From Patescibacteria group bacterium (lineage in GTDB: Bacteria > Patescibacteriota > Patescibacteriia > UBA9570 > JAHJKD01), in NCBI GenBank assembly GCA_018822435.1, contig JAHJKD010000043.1, positions 1-41,058 of the forward strand: 41,058 bases of DNA, read 5' to 3'. Position 1 is the first letter of the stretch. Every line of letters starts with the position of its first letter. The position numbers were made by a program, and so were the translations under genes. A model generated the notes under the pieces. That model did not search any database and was not told the DNA's origin. It saw only the letters and a list, made by a program, of their open reading frames with translations. Positions 1 through 7,929 of the stretch are shown piece by piece.

Positions 1-1278
1 CCGATCTTTTATTTTTAATATTTTATTAAATTTCTTTTTGTCTTTAAAAGGTCCGATAATAGTCAGGTTGAATCTATTTGTCTGAAATAAATTCTTGGCC
101 ACTCTTTTAATATCAGCTTCTGTAACTTGCCGGTATTCTCTTAATTTCTCTTCCGGAGTTTCCAGCTTCTTCATGAGCAGCTCTTGTTTTCCGTACCAAG
201 ATGCCATTGAAGAAGAATCTTCCAGATCAAGTGCGACCCGGCCGGCTAAATAATCCTGCGCTTTTTTCAATTCCTTTTTAGACACGCCATTCTTAGCTAC
301 ATCACTAAGTTCTTCCATGATTGCCTCTAAAGCCTTATAAATTCTTTTTTTATCAATGCCGGCTTGTACGATAAATCCGCCTGTATCCTCATAAATGGCA
401 TCATCCGCCCGGATAAAATAAGCCAGGCCCTGGCGTTCTCTGATATTGATAAATAACCTGGAGCTCATATTTCCGCCCATAATTACAGAAAGAAGTATCT
501 GGGCATGCAAGTCTTTATGGTTATAAGAATAACCGTGTACGCCCATGGCCACATGGACCTGCTCTGTATCTTTATATTTAAGCAAAATTTTCTTGCTCTT
601 TTGTTTGTCTGTAAATTTCTTCATGGCGGGCAGGGTTTTTTTCTTAAACCCATTGGCAAAATATTTCCTGATTTTTTTATTCGTGTCTTTATCCAGTTTG
701 CCTGATACGACCACGATCATATTATTCGGCACATAAAAACTTTCCTTATATTCCACAATCTTTTCCCGGCTTACTTCTTTAATGACTTTTTTCGGGCCAA
801 TAGTCAGGCGGCCCAAAGGATGATTTTTTCCAAACATCTGTTCTTCCAGCAACTCACCCGCATACATCATGGGCGCATCTTCATACATATGCATTTCTTC
901 CAGTATGACTCCCCTTTCCCGGTCAATTTCAACCGGATCAAACTTGGAATTAAACAGCATGTCAGACAGCATGTCCAGGCAAAAATCTATTTTATTGGCT
1001 TTGGCTTTGATGTAATAGCCAGTCTGGTCCTTGCCTGTAAAAGCATTATAGTCTGCCCCGATCCGGTCCAGCTCCTGAGATATGACCTGAGTATTCGGTC
1101 GTCTTGGCGTGCCTTTGAACATTAAATGCTCGACAAAATGCGATACGCCATTTACATCCGGAGTTTCATTCCGTGACCCTACCTTTAACAAAACTAAAAC
1201 CGTGACCGCTTTCGTGTCTTTATAAGGTATCTTTAAAATTTTTAATCCATTCCGAAGTTTTTGTACTTTGGGTTTCAT
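1..1278 (-). CDS. M16 (insulinase/processing peptidase-like) zinc metallopeptidase, C-terminus cut by window edge
   Basis: Open from the ATG at 1278 to base 1 with no stop (426 codons), so the C-terminus lies outside the window. It was read directly from the sequence. The N-terminus is MKPKVQKLRNGLKI, followed by VSHFVEHLMFKGT, whose HFVEH is the inverted zinc motif HxxEH of family M16. Further on, ERGVILEEMHMYED carries the downstream glutamate ligand region. Near residue 290 the stretch NMSSRLFINIRERQGLAYF matches the Arg/Tyr region of the second M16 half-domain. There is no signal peptide, so it is probably a cytoplasmic oligopeptide or processing peptidase. It starts 4 nt after the stop of the 126-aa gene, so it is the third gene of the glyQS operon. 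Family assignment is strong; the substrate is unknown. Confidence 0.9.
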   Translation of the reverse strand, partial: MKPKVQKLRNGLKILKIPYKDTKAVTVLVLLKVGSRNETPDVNGVSHFVEHLMFKGTPRRPNTQVISQELDRIGADYNAFTGKDQTGYYIKAKANKIDFCLDMLSDMLFNSKFDPVEIDRERGVILEEMHMYEDAPMMYAGELLEEQMFGKNHPLGRLTIGPKKVIKEVSREKIVEYKESFYVPNNMIVVVSGKLDKDTNKKIRKYFANGFKKKTLPAMKKFTDKQKSKKILLKYKDTEQVHVAMGVHGYSYNHKDLHAQILLSVIMGGNMSSRLFINIRERQGLAYFIRADDAIYEDTGGFIVQAGIDKKRIYKALEAIMEELSDVAKNGVSKKELKKAQDYLAGRVALDLEDSSSMASWYGKQELLMKKLETPEEKLREYRQVTEADIKRVAKNLFQTNRFNLTIIGPFKDKKKFNKILKIKDR

Positions 1279-1282
1279 TTTA

Positions 1283-1663
1283 TTATTTCTTTTTCAAGTC
1301 TTCTCTTAATTTCATTAATGCTTCATACATTTTTGCACTTGCCATAATTTGTTTTTCTCCTTTGATTTCCGCCACGAAATCACTAATAATAAGCTGAACT
1401 TTACCAGCTAAAACATTGTCTCTGTCACGTAATTCCTCCATAATTTCATTTACATCCTTGCTTTTCTTTTTATCATCAATCATCCCATTTAACCCATCAA
1501 TTAAATCTACAATCAATGCTCTCTCACTTTTTTCTGTTATATCATCGATAACTAATTCATATGATGACTCTTCCTTTTTATCGTCAACAGGCTTTGACGG
1601 CTCCCCCTGAGGTAGCTTCCAAATCGGTATGTTTTCCCTTGGAGTGTCTATTCTTTCACCCAT
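1283..1663 (-). CDS. Small hypothetical cytoplasmic protein between glyQS and the M16 peptidase
   Basis: A 126-aa, highly charged, Lys/Glu-rich protein with no membrane segment and no cysteine. The first 30 residues are Pro-rich and probably disordered; the rest (about residues 35-126) looks helical, with heptad-like spacing around LIVDLIDGLNGMIDD and ending MYEALMKLREDLKKK. I do not recognise a family. It begins 4 nt after the glyQS stop and ends 4 nt before the M16 start, so it is co-transcribed with both. Its codon use and AT content match its neighbours. An apparent 64-aa ORF on the other strand is a shadow. Confidence 0.75.
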   Translation of the reverse strand: MGERIDTPRENIPIWKLPQGEPSKPVDDKKEESSYELVIDDITEKSERALIVDLIDGLNGMIDDKKKSKDVNEIMEELRDRDNVLAGKVQLIISDFVAEIKGEKQIMASAKMYEALMKLREDLKKK

Positions 1664-1667
1664 ATAT

Positions 1668-2990
1668 TTATGCTAATTTTTTAATCAAATAATCTTTTAG
1701 CTCATCCATCCTGATGCGCTCCTGTTTCATTGTATCGCGATCACGCACAGTCACAGATTTGTCTTCCAAAGATTCAAAATCCACGGTCACGCAATAAGGC
1801 GTGCCGACTTCGTCCTGCCGCCGGTAACGCTTGCCAATCGCCTGGGTTTCGTCATACCAGGTCATGAATTCATCTTTCAGGCCGTCATAAACTTCTCGGG
1901 CCACTTTAGAAAGCTCCTCTTTTTTAGAAAGCGGTAAAACTGCTACTTTTATCGGCGCTAATCGCTTATCAAATTTTAAAACGGTTCTTGTCTGCAATTT
2001 ACCATCGGCATCAGGCGCCTCGTCCTCCGTATAAGCATCGGCAATAAACATCAGAGTCGCCCGGTCCACGCCGCCGGATGTTTCAATCACGTGCGGAACA
2101 AATCTCCTATTATTTTCCTGGTCAAAATATTCCAGTTTTTGCCGGCTGTGTTTCTGATGGTTGGAAAGATCCCAGTCTCCCCGGTCATGGATACCTTCCA
2201 GCTCTGACCAGCCAAACGGAAACTTATAAATAACATCTTCGGCTGCCTTGGCATAGTGCGCTAAATCATCTTTTCCATGTTTTTCAAATTTCAAGCCGTC
2301 TTTACTGACGCCCAGGTCCTCATACCATTTCATTCTCATATTTTTCCATTCATCAAAATATTTCTTGCTGTCGTCCGGAGAAATAAAATATTGCATTTCC
2401 ATTTGCTCGAATTCACGGGTCCGGAAAGTGAAATTACCCGGGGTGATCTCATTTCTAAAAGATTTTCCGATCTGGGCAATGCCAAATGGTAATTTCATAT
2501 GCATAGAATCTAAGACATTCTTAAAATTACAATAAATGCCCTGGCATGTTTCTGCTCTTAAATAAGCAACTGAAGCTTCATCTTCAACTACGCCCAGATT
2601 TGTCTTCATCATCAAATTAAATTGACGTTCTTCAGTTAATTCTCCGCCACAATCCGGACATTTGTCGCCTTCTAAATTATCAGTCCTAAACCGATGATGG
2701 CATTTCTTGCATTCTCTTAGCGGATCAGCAAAACCAGCTGTCAGATGGCCAGACGCCTCCCAAACCTTTGGTGACATGATAATGGCAGCATCCAGCCCAA
2801 CAATGTTGTCCCGATCCTGAACCATAGTCTTCCACCAGGCTTTTTTAATATTGTTTTTCAATTCTACGCCTAAAGGTCCGTAATCATAAGAAGAAGATAA
2901 CCCTCCGTAAATTTCAGATGACTGAAAAATAAAACCTCGCCTCTTGGACAATGAGACGATTTTGTCCATTAAATCATTATTTTTCGGCAT
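1668..2990 (-). CDS. glyQS: Glycyl-tRNA synthetase, homodimeric (alpha2) type
   Basis: Charges tRNA-Gly with glycine in the cytoplasm. The 440-aa length and the N-terminus (KRRGFIFQSSEIYGGLSSS) are typical of the single-chain class II GlyRS, not the two-subunit glyQ/glyS form. Class II motif 1 is around YDYGPLGVELKNNIK, motif 2 around FRTREFEQMEMQYF, and motif 3 around ASGGVDRATL-like TSGGVDRATLMFI. A zinc knuckle insertion is visible as CKKCHH followed by CPDCGG (about residues 94-118). The C-terminal anticodon-binding domain starts near IKVAVLPLSKK. It heads the operon with the 126-aa protein and M16 peptidase. The 5' leader is short with no T-box and no Shine-Dalgarno. Confidence 0.97.
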   Translation of the reverse strand: MPKNNDLMDKIVSLSKRRGFIFQSSEIYGGLSSSYDYGPLGVELKNNIKKAWWKTMVQDRDNIVGLDAAIIMSPKVWEASGHLTAGFADPLRECKKCHHRFRTDNLEGDKCPDCGGELTEERQFNLMMKTNLGVVEDEASVAYLRAETCQGIYCNFKNVLDSMHMKLPFGIAQIGKSFRNEITPGNFTFRTREFEQMEMQYFISPDDSKKYFDEWKNMRMKWYEDLGVSKDGLKFEKHGKDDLAHYAKAAEDVIYKFPFGWSELEGIHDRGDWDLSNHQKHSRQKLEYFDQENNRRFVPHVIETSGGVDRATLMFIADAYTEDEAPDADGKLQTRTVLKFDKRLAPIKVAVLPLSKKEELSKVAREVYDGLKDEFMTWYDETQAIGKRYRRQDEVGTPYCVTVDFESLEDKSVTVRDRDTMKQERIRMDELKDYLIKKLA

Positions 2991-3026
2991 TTTTCAAAGT
3001 TTATAGAACTTATGAGTTCCTTAAAT

Positions 3027-3055
3027 ATTATACCGATATTATAACTATTTTTTAA
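3027..3055 (-). promoter_or_regulatory. Tandem -10 boxes upstream of glyQS
   Basis: On the minus strand two perfect TATAAT hexamers lie at 3043-3038 and 3032-3027, 11 bp apart, about 40-50 nt before the glyQS ATG. The -35 regions are AT-rich and poor. Two start sites are possible. The leader contains a small GAACT/AGTTC hairpin and no ribosome site. Confidence 0.5.
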
Positions 3056-3083
3056 ATTTTATGCAAACTTATTTCTTTTTAAA

Positions 3084-3134
3084 CCCTGAATAAATTCAGG
3101 GCTTAAAAAGGCCAAGCCCTGAATTTATTCGGGG
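3084..3134 (-). terminator. Long hairpin after the DUF4013 gene (AATAAATT palindrome type)
   Basis: Bases 3084-3104 pair with 3114-3134 over about 21 bp with one G-U, leaving a 9-nt loop. The left arm contains CCCTGAATAAATTCAGGG, which is close to a palindrome itself. On the minus strand the stem is followed by TTTAAAAAG. It sits 15 nt after the stop of the 3149-3802 gene and so probably ends the long minus-strand operon. Confidence 0.7.
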
Positions 3135-3148
3135 TATTGGCCGAAATC

Positions 3149-3802
3149 TTATTTACCCTTTGATTCAAGGTATAATTCGCCATACAAGTAAGACATGATC
3201 GTACCGACATAGAAAGCGGCTGGAAACAGGCCAATAAAGAAGACCAACATGCCTACATTCACAATTAGACCGGCGGCCCAGCCCAGAAGTAAAACAATAA
3301 TGATATTACCAATATTATTTTTAATAAATGCCCAAATTTCACCCAAATGATACAAATTTCTATAAGGTTCCTTGCTTGCCACCTTGATGTACAAAACCGG
3401 GGCCACAAAAGCAATGATAATACTATAAATCATGATAAAACCATTCATAATCAACATCATCAAAGTAAAGATAATGGCCACTTCTTCATTGGCATAAACT
3501 GCCAGCAATACTCCCATAACAATCATCAGAATTATCACAATCAATATCGGAGCTCCCCAACCAAGAGATGCACCAAAAAATTTCAAACCTTCCATGTACA
3601 TGGCGCCTAAATTCTTCCATTTCGGCATCAGTTCTTTGTTCTTTTCCATCACAGCCCGTGTATTCCAGATCATATAACCGATCAAAAATGGAATTGTGAC
3701 AACAAACATGCATAAAATCACAAATAATGATCCCAGTAAAAATGTTCCTACCCAACCTTGTTCTTTGAATTGATAGGAAAATGCTTCTCCAACGTTTTTC
3801 AT
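3149..3802 (-). CDS. DUF4013-like multi-pass membrane protein
   Basis: A 217-aa membrane protein of unknown function. The segment GYMIWNTRAVMEKNKELMP followed by a charged WKNLG and EGLKF is the typical DUF4013 signature: a hydrophobic helix, a short amphipathic stretch with an acidic-Pro-Trp core, then repeated helices. About four to five hydrophobic segments are visible (roughly residues 18-45, 80-100, 105-150 and 165-205). It follows the Clp-like ATPase by 81 nt, with a palindromic repeat in between. DUF4013 proteins are common in archaea and CPR bacteria; no function is established. The ATG at 3802 has no ribosome site. Confidence 0.8.
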   Translation of the reverse strand: MKNVGEAFSYQFKEQGWVGTFLLGSLFVILCMFVVTIPFLIGYMIWNTRAVMEKNKELMPKWKNLGAMYMEGLKFFGASLGWGAPILIVIILMIVMGVLLAVYANEEVAIIFTLMMLIMNGFIMIYSIIIAFVAPVLYIKVASKEPYRNLYHLGEIWAFIKNNIGNIIIVLLLGWAAGLIVNVGMLVFFIGLFPAAFYVGTIMSYLYGELYLESKGK

Positions 3803-3831
3803 TTTTTTATTTTAATTTATTTATTATTTTA

Positions 3832-3883
3832 TCCTGAGTGAGCAAGGCCCTGAGTAGCCCGGAGGGCGTATCGAAGGGAAGGA
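3832..3883. repeat. REP-like intergenic palindrome (CCTGAGT...ATCGAAGGG type)
   Basis: Between the Clp-like gene and the DUF4013 gene lies a nested inverted repeat with outer arms TCCT/AGGA and an inner GCCCGGAGGGC-like core, plus the words CCTGAGT and TCGAAGGG. This resembles the mobile palindromic repeats scattered in many bacterial and CPR intergenic regions. It is far more GC-rich than the surrounding AT-rich spacer. It may act as an mRNA processing or attenuation hairpin inside the operon. Confidence 0.6.
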
Positions 3884-6652
3884 TTAAAATCTTTCTGCTT
3901 GTCGAATATTCATCTGACCACCCTTATCAAGAATTACAACATCCCTGCGCCCAATCTTTTTTCCCAGTAATAATTTAGCTAAAGCGGCATCAACTGTATC
4001 TTGCATCACTCTCCTCAGCGGCCTGGCTCCAAATTTAGGATCATATCCTTTTAAGGCCAGTTCTTGTATGGCCTCGTCCGTGGCTTGGATAGTAATGCCT
4101 TTTGTAATCATTCTTTCGGCAATCCGGTTCATAATCAGGCGGCCAATTTCAAATAATTCTCCCTTAGTCAAAGGCGTGAACAAGACCACGTTATCAAACC
4201 GATTTAATAATTCCGGCCTGAACATCTGGGACAAACCGCCTTCCATTAATTCCATCTTGACCCGGTCTAAAGGCTCACCCGCCTGCAGTTTTTCCTGAAT
4301 AGTTTGCGTACCGGCATTTGAAGTGGCGATTATCATAGTTGAAGTAAAATCAACTGTCCGGCCTTGTCCGTCTGTCAGGCGGCCGTCTTCCATCACTTGT
4401 AGGAAAAGGTTTAATACATCCGGATGGGCTTTTTCAAATTCGTCTAGCAGTACAATAGCAAATGGCATCTGCCTGACTTTTTCTGTGAGAATGCCAGGTT
4501 GGCCCGGCTGGCCGATCAATTTATTGACCGCATCCCTTTCCATATATTCCGACATGTCCACCCGGATCATATTATTTTCATTGCCAAAATAAACTTCCGC
4601 AATAGTTTTGGCTGTTTCCGTCTTACCCACGCCAGTTGGGCCTAAGAATAAAAAACTGGCAATTGGCCTGTTTACATCGCGCAGCTCTTCTCTGGCTCGA
4701 CGCAGCGCATCAGCAATGGCATTAATAGCTTCGTCCTGTCCTATCACTCTCTTGTGCATCTCGCTTTCCAGGTTCAACAATTTAGCTGCTTCATCTTCGG
4801 TTACAGCTGAAACTTCTACATTAGTTTTTTCTGAAAGTACTTTACCGACATCATCCTTGGTCACTTGCGCCCCTTCTTTTTTAGTTTCACTTGCTAATAT
4901 TACAGCCTCTTCCAAAATATCCAGGGCCTTGGCTGGTAAATGCCGGTCTTGAATATATCGATCTGATAATTTAACAGCTGTGTCTATGGCATCATAAGTA
5001 ACAAACATTTTATATTTAGCCTCATAAGAAAAAGCCTTGGCTTCACAAACCTGAATGGCACTATCAATATCTAATTCATCTACTTTTACTACTTGAAATC
5101 TTCTTAAAAAGGTTTCCACATTTTGAATGTACTGCTGATACTCCTGTGTTGTGGTCGTACCGATCACGTTTATATAGCCCTGAGAAATATAATTCATTAA
5201 AATTCCGCCTAAATCAGCCGCCGCTCCAGTCGAGCCTGTGCCCAATAATTTATGTATATCTTCAATCGCCAAAACCACATTTCCGGCCATAACAACTTCT
5301 CCAATAATTTTGGTTAATCTGGCCTCTAAAGTACCAATGCCTTCTGCTCCCGCAATCAAACCACCTGGATCAATTACGACTAATCTTTTATCCTGTAATT
5401 TCTTAGGCACGTCTTCCGCTGTCATTAATTCCGCCACGCCTTGCAAAATAGTAGATTTACCCACACCAGCTGGTCCCACTAGCATAGGGCTGCCTTTTTC
5501 TTCTTTTAATATCCTAAAAGCCTGATCAACTTCTTGTTCCCGGCCAATTAAGGGAAAAAAAGCTCTAGCTCTGGCCATTTGCGTATAATCTTGGCCAATA
5601 CTGTCTAAGGCTGGGGTTGGCCTGGCTGTCATGGCCCGATTCATAAATGATTTCGGCTTGCTGCCCGCGGCCCGGCTCCAATCTTTGTATTGCATAGCCA
5701 TGTCCTCGCGCAGATTCAGCCATTTAGTCACATTCTTCAACTTCTCATCATCCACTTCCATGTCATAAAACATGTCCCTGGTTTCTTGGTTTAGACTTAA
5801 AACAGCTTTGAATATTTCTATTGGCGTAATTTGCCTGCGGTCATCTAGATAAGATTGCTCATATGAAAGCAAAATTGCTTTCAAGGCCCCCTCATTCATA
5901 GCTAGTTCTTTAAATAAACCTGGTTGCAGGCTTTGTAACATGCGCGCTAATGTCTGTTGGACCTTTTTAATATCAAGATTCAACCTTTGAAAAAACATGA
6001 ATACTTGCGGTGTATTTATATCACCGCCTAAAATATGCAAAGTCCCCACTTCTTTTTGATTTAAAGTCTCCGCAATTTTTAAACTGCCTTCCAAGGCTTG
6101 CATACTATCCGGATGTAAAAAATCTAAAATATCTATTTTTTCCTTTTTTGGCAAAGCATGAAACTTTTCCCAGGAAGGAATCTTGCCCACATGCGGGCCT
6201 TTGTCGCCTTTTTTTCGTTGGGTGATAAATTTTCTTGATTCTACTTCATACTGGATCCGAAAATAGATGTACATATCTATAAGAAGCGACAGCCAAAACA
6301 AAGCCATTTTCCAGCTGACCATGCCAAAAACCGAAAACGGCGACCGGCCCGCACTCAATACTTCCATTACTTGCCATCCTAATAGCAATATTCCCGCCAC
6401 TCCAAGGATAACCAGAAAAATATTATAAAAAGACTTGAATGTTTTCCGCGCTTTTTCTTGTTTAGCTGTTTTTGGCGATATTTTCTTGGCCAAATAAATT
6501 ACTTGCTTATCCATATAGCCATACAAGCTGTCTTCACCTTGGCATTGGGCACACGGCACATGTTTGCCCTGCTGATTAATAGAAAAACCAAATCCACTGC
6601 ATTTGGTACAGGGATAAAATTCCATTCGAATATCTTTTTTCGGTTCCTCCAT
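3884..6652 (-). CDS. Membrane-anchored ClpC/ClpB-like double AAA+ ATPase with DnaJ-like zinc motif
   Basis: A 922-aa protein. Residues 15-37 hold CTKCSGFG and CAQC, one pair of DnaJ-type CxxC knuckles. Hydrophobic segments at about 78-98 and 112-132 should anchor it in the membrane with the ATPase part in the cytoplasm. Residues 165-330 resemble a divergent Clp N-domain. The first AAA+ module has Walker A GPAGVGKST (393-401). Its Walker B reads VVLAIEDIH (459-467), with Asp and Glu swapped relative to the usual IDEIH. The second module has GPTGVGKTE (671-679), IVLLDEFEKAHPDV and the arginine-finger region FRPELLNRF. The product should remodel or unfold proteins at the membrane, perhaps for a protease. 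Its ATG overlaps the stop of the preceding gene (TAATG), so the two are translationally coupled. Confidence 0.93.
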   Translation of the reverse strand: MEEPKKDIRMEFYPCTKCSGFGFSINQQGKHVPCAQCQGEDSLYGYMDKQVIYLAKKISPKTAKQEKARKTFKSFYNIFLVILGVAGILLLGWQVMEVLSAGRSPFSVFGMVSWKMALFWLSLLIDMYIYFRIQYEVESRKFITQRKKGDKGPHVGKIPSWEKFHALPKKEKIDILDFLHPDSMQALEGSLKIAETLNQKEVGTLHILGGDINTPQVFMFFQRLNLDIKKVQQTLARMLQSLQPGLFKELAMNEGALKAILLSYEQSYLDDRRQITPIEIFKAVLSLNQETRDMFYDMEVDDEKLKNVTKWLNLREDMAMQYKDWSRAAGSKPKSFMNRAMTARPTPALDSIGQDYTQMARARAFFPLIGREQEVDQAFRILKEEKGSPMLVGPAGVGKSTILQGVAELMTAEDVPKKLQDKRLVVIDPGGLIAGAEGIGTLEARLTKIIGEVVMAGNVVLAIEDIHKLLGTGSTGAAADLGGILMNYISQGYINVIGTTTTQEYQQYIQNVETFLRRFQVVKVDELDIDSAIQVCEAKAFSYEAKYKMFVTYDAIDTAVKLSDRYIQDRHLPAKALDILEEAVILASETKKEGAQVTKDDVGKVLSEKTNVEVSAVTEDEAAKLLNLESEMHKRVIGQDEAINAIADALRRAREELRDVNRPIASFLFLGPTGVGKTETAKTIAEVYFGNENNMIRVDMSEYMERDAVNKLIGQPGQPGILTEKVRQMPFAIVLLDEFEKAHPDVLNLFLQVMEDGRLTDGQGRTVDFTSTMIIATSNAGTQTIQEKLQAGEPLDRVKMELMEGGLSQMFRPELLNRFDNVVLFTPLTKGELFEIGRLIMNRIAERMITKGITIQATDEAIQELALKGYDPKFGARPLRRVMQDTVDAALAKLLLGKKIGRRDVVILDKGGQMNIRQAERF

Positions 6653-7014
6653 TAGAGTTGGTAAATATTAATTGGCAGTCCTAAGGCCAGTAAAAAATTA
6701 TAAACAATAAATATTGGCAATAATAACCATAAAATAAGCACAATAAATAATATAATCGACCAGATTATCGTGATAATAAACAAAACAATGAATTGAACTA
6801 TGCGCACGAGAAAACTAATCACGCGTGACCAAAAGTCACTGTAGCCATACATCGGTTTCAGCAAGAATTTAAAAAGCACGCCAATATTCAAGCCTTTGGC
6901 AAAATCAGTGATCTCCCGAATAATATAATTAAAAAGCCTGGCTGTACCTTTGGTGTACCACCAGACTGGGAAATACAAGACATTAAAAACGACCTCTTTC
7001 AATACAAAGCTCAT
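6652..7014 (-). CDS. Small membrane protein coupled to the Clp-like ATPase
   Basis: A 120-aa protein of unknown family, starting MSFVLKEVVFNVLYF. The N-terminal half is amphipathic with aromatic residues; residues about 70-115 form one or two very hydrophobic helices (FIVLFIITIIWSIILFIVLI). An upstream ATG at 7032 would add MWYNIG, but that would place a perfect extended -10 box inside the gene, so I prefer the ATG at 7014. Its TAA overlaps the ATG of the Clp-like gene by one base, which suggests a paired membrane complex. Confidence 0.75.
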   Translation of the reverse strand: MSFVLKEVVFNVLYFPVWWYTKGTARLFNYIIREITDFAKGLNIGVLFKFLLKPMYGYSDFWSRVISFLVRIVQFIVLFIITIIWSIILFIVLILWLLLPIFIVYNFLLALGLPINIYQL

Positions 7015-7020
7015 GCCGAT

Positions 7021-7029
7021 ATTATACCA
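7021..7029 (-). promoter_or_regulatory. Extended -10 promoter (TGGTATAAT) 6 nt before an ATG
   Basis: Minus strand TATAAT at 7026-7021 is preceded by TGG, giving an extended -10. Exactly 6 nt (ATCGGC) separate it from the ATG at 7014, so transcription would begin at or next to the start codon. This predicts a leaderless mRNA for the small membrane protein and the Clp-like ATPase. Confidence 0.6.
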
Positions 7030-7041
7030 CAAACTAATAAA

Positions 7042-7569
7042 TTAGTAGAAATAGATATACTGGCCTAAAAAAGCCGCGGCAAAAACCGCCCGAAAAACCA
7101 TTTCTAAATATTGCCAAAAAGTATTTACCGTATAATTTTCCTTAAAGGTCTTGCGGGCAATAAATCTGATAAAGTCTGTTACAAACATGAATCCGATAAA
7201 CCAGGCGGCCCATTTCAGGCTCCAGGCCAGAGGATAAGCCGTGTAAGCGGCATAAACCAGCATCAGCAATACGAACCGATCAGAAAAAGCATCCAGAATG
7301 CTGCCGTACCATGTTTCTATTTTTCTGTAGCGGGCCAAGGTTCCGTCTAAAGAGTCGATAAATTTAGCCAACAGCCAACCTATAAAACAAATCAATAAAA
7401 AATGTCCTGCCCGATTATACACTAGTAAAAACATTATTAATCCTAGAGGAAACCTCATATAAGCCAAAAAATTTGGCGTCACCCAATGGGGCAGCCGTTT
7501 TACAACCGGCTCTAACATTTTATCCCGTTTTTCCCGGGAGCGATCAGGTAAATTAAGCTTTTTCGACAT
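7042..7569 (-). CDS. CDP-alcohol phosphatidyltransferase family protein
   Basis: A 175-aa integral membrane enzyme. The full family signature D-x2-DG-x2-AR-x8-G-x3-D-x3-D is present as DSLDGTLARYRKIETWYG followed by SILDAFSDR (about residues 72-100). It transfers a phospho-alcohol head group from, or phosphatidyl group of, a CDP-linked donor and acts in phospholipid synthesis; the exact acceptor cannot be told from sequence. About four to five membrane helices are visible. Its start lies 17 nt inside the end of the preceding 123-aa gene. A second family member lies at 12736. Confidence 0.92.
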   Translation of the reverse strand: MSKKLNLPDRSREKRDKMLEPVVKRLPHWVTPNFLAYMRFPLGLIMFLLVYNRAGHFLLICFIGWLLAKFIDSLDGTLARYRKIETWYGSILDAFSDRFVLLMLVYAAYTAYPLAWSLKWAAWFIGFMFVTDFIRFIARKTFKENYTVNTFWQYLEMVFRAVFAAAFLGQYIYFY

Positions 7570-7924
7570 CCGCTTTTTGTTTTGGTCTTATGATGAAAAA
7601 CAATATGATGGCTGCCAGGAAAAATAAGAAATAAAACCAATTCCAGCCCAAAAGAGGCAAAGCGACCAGTCCGCAAATATTTACGCCGGAGACAAGCATA
7701 ATCGCATAAACTTTAAGGTCATATTTTTTTGTAATGTGATATAAGGCCACTCCACCCGGGCCAACTATTATGGCTGCGATAATAATAATGACCAGGCTGC
7801 TCATCTTGAACTCCATATTTAGATTAAGCTCTAAAAATTTCAGGAGAATTCCTATGGCAATACATAAAAAACTGAAACTAAATTCAAAAAACCAAACTGG
7901 TTTTAATGCTCTTGCTTCTTCCAT
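7553..7924 (-). CDS. Four-helix membrane protein of unknown function
   Basis: A 123-aa protein with about four hydrophobic segments (roughly residues 11-30, 42-64, 72-90 and 92-112) and a lysine-rich C-terminus RPKQKADVEKA. No family recognised. It begins 5 nt after the spermidine-synthase-like gene ends and overlaps the start of the CDP-alcohol phosphatidyltransferase gene by 17 nt, so translation of the two is probably coupled. Confidence 0.75.
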   Translation of the reverse strand: MEEARALKPVWFFEFSFSFLCIAIGILLKFLELNLNMEFKMSSLVIIIIAAIIVGPGGVALYHITKKYDLKVYAIMLVSGVNICGLVALPLLGWNWFYFLFFLAAIILFFIIRPKQKADVEKA

Positions 7925-7929
7925 TTTTT

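Noticed and set aside
7015-7032. ATG start giving MWYNIG for the small membrane protein
   Set aside because: The codons coincide with the extended -10 TGGTATAAT; the ATG at 7014 fits better.
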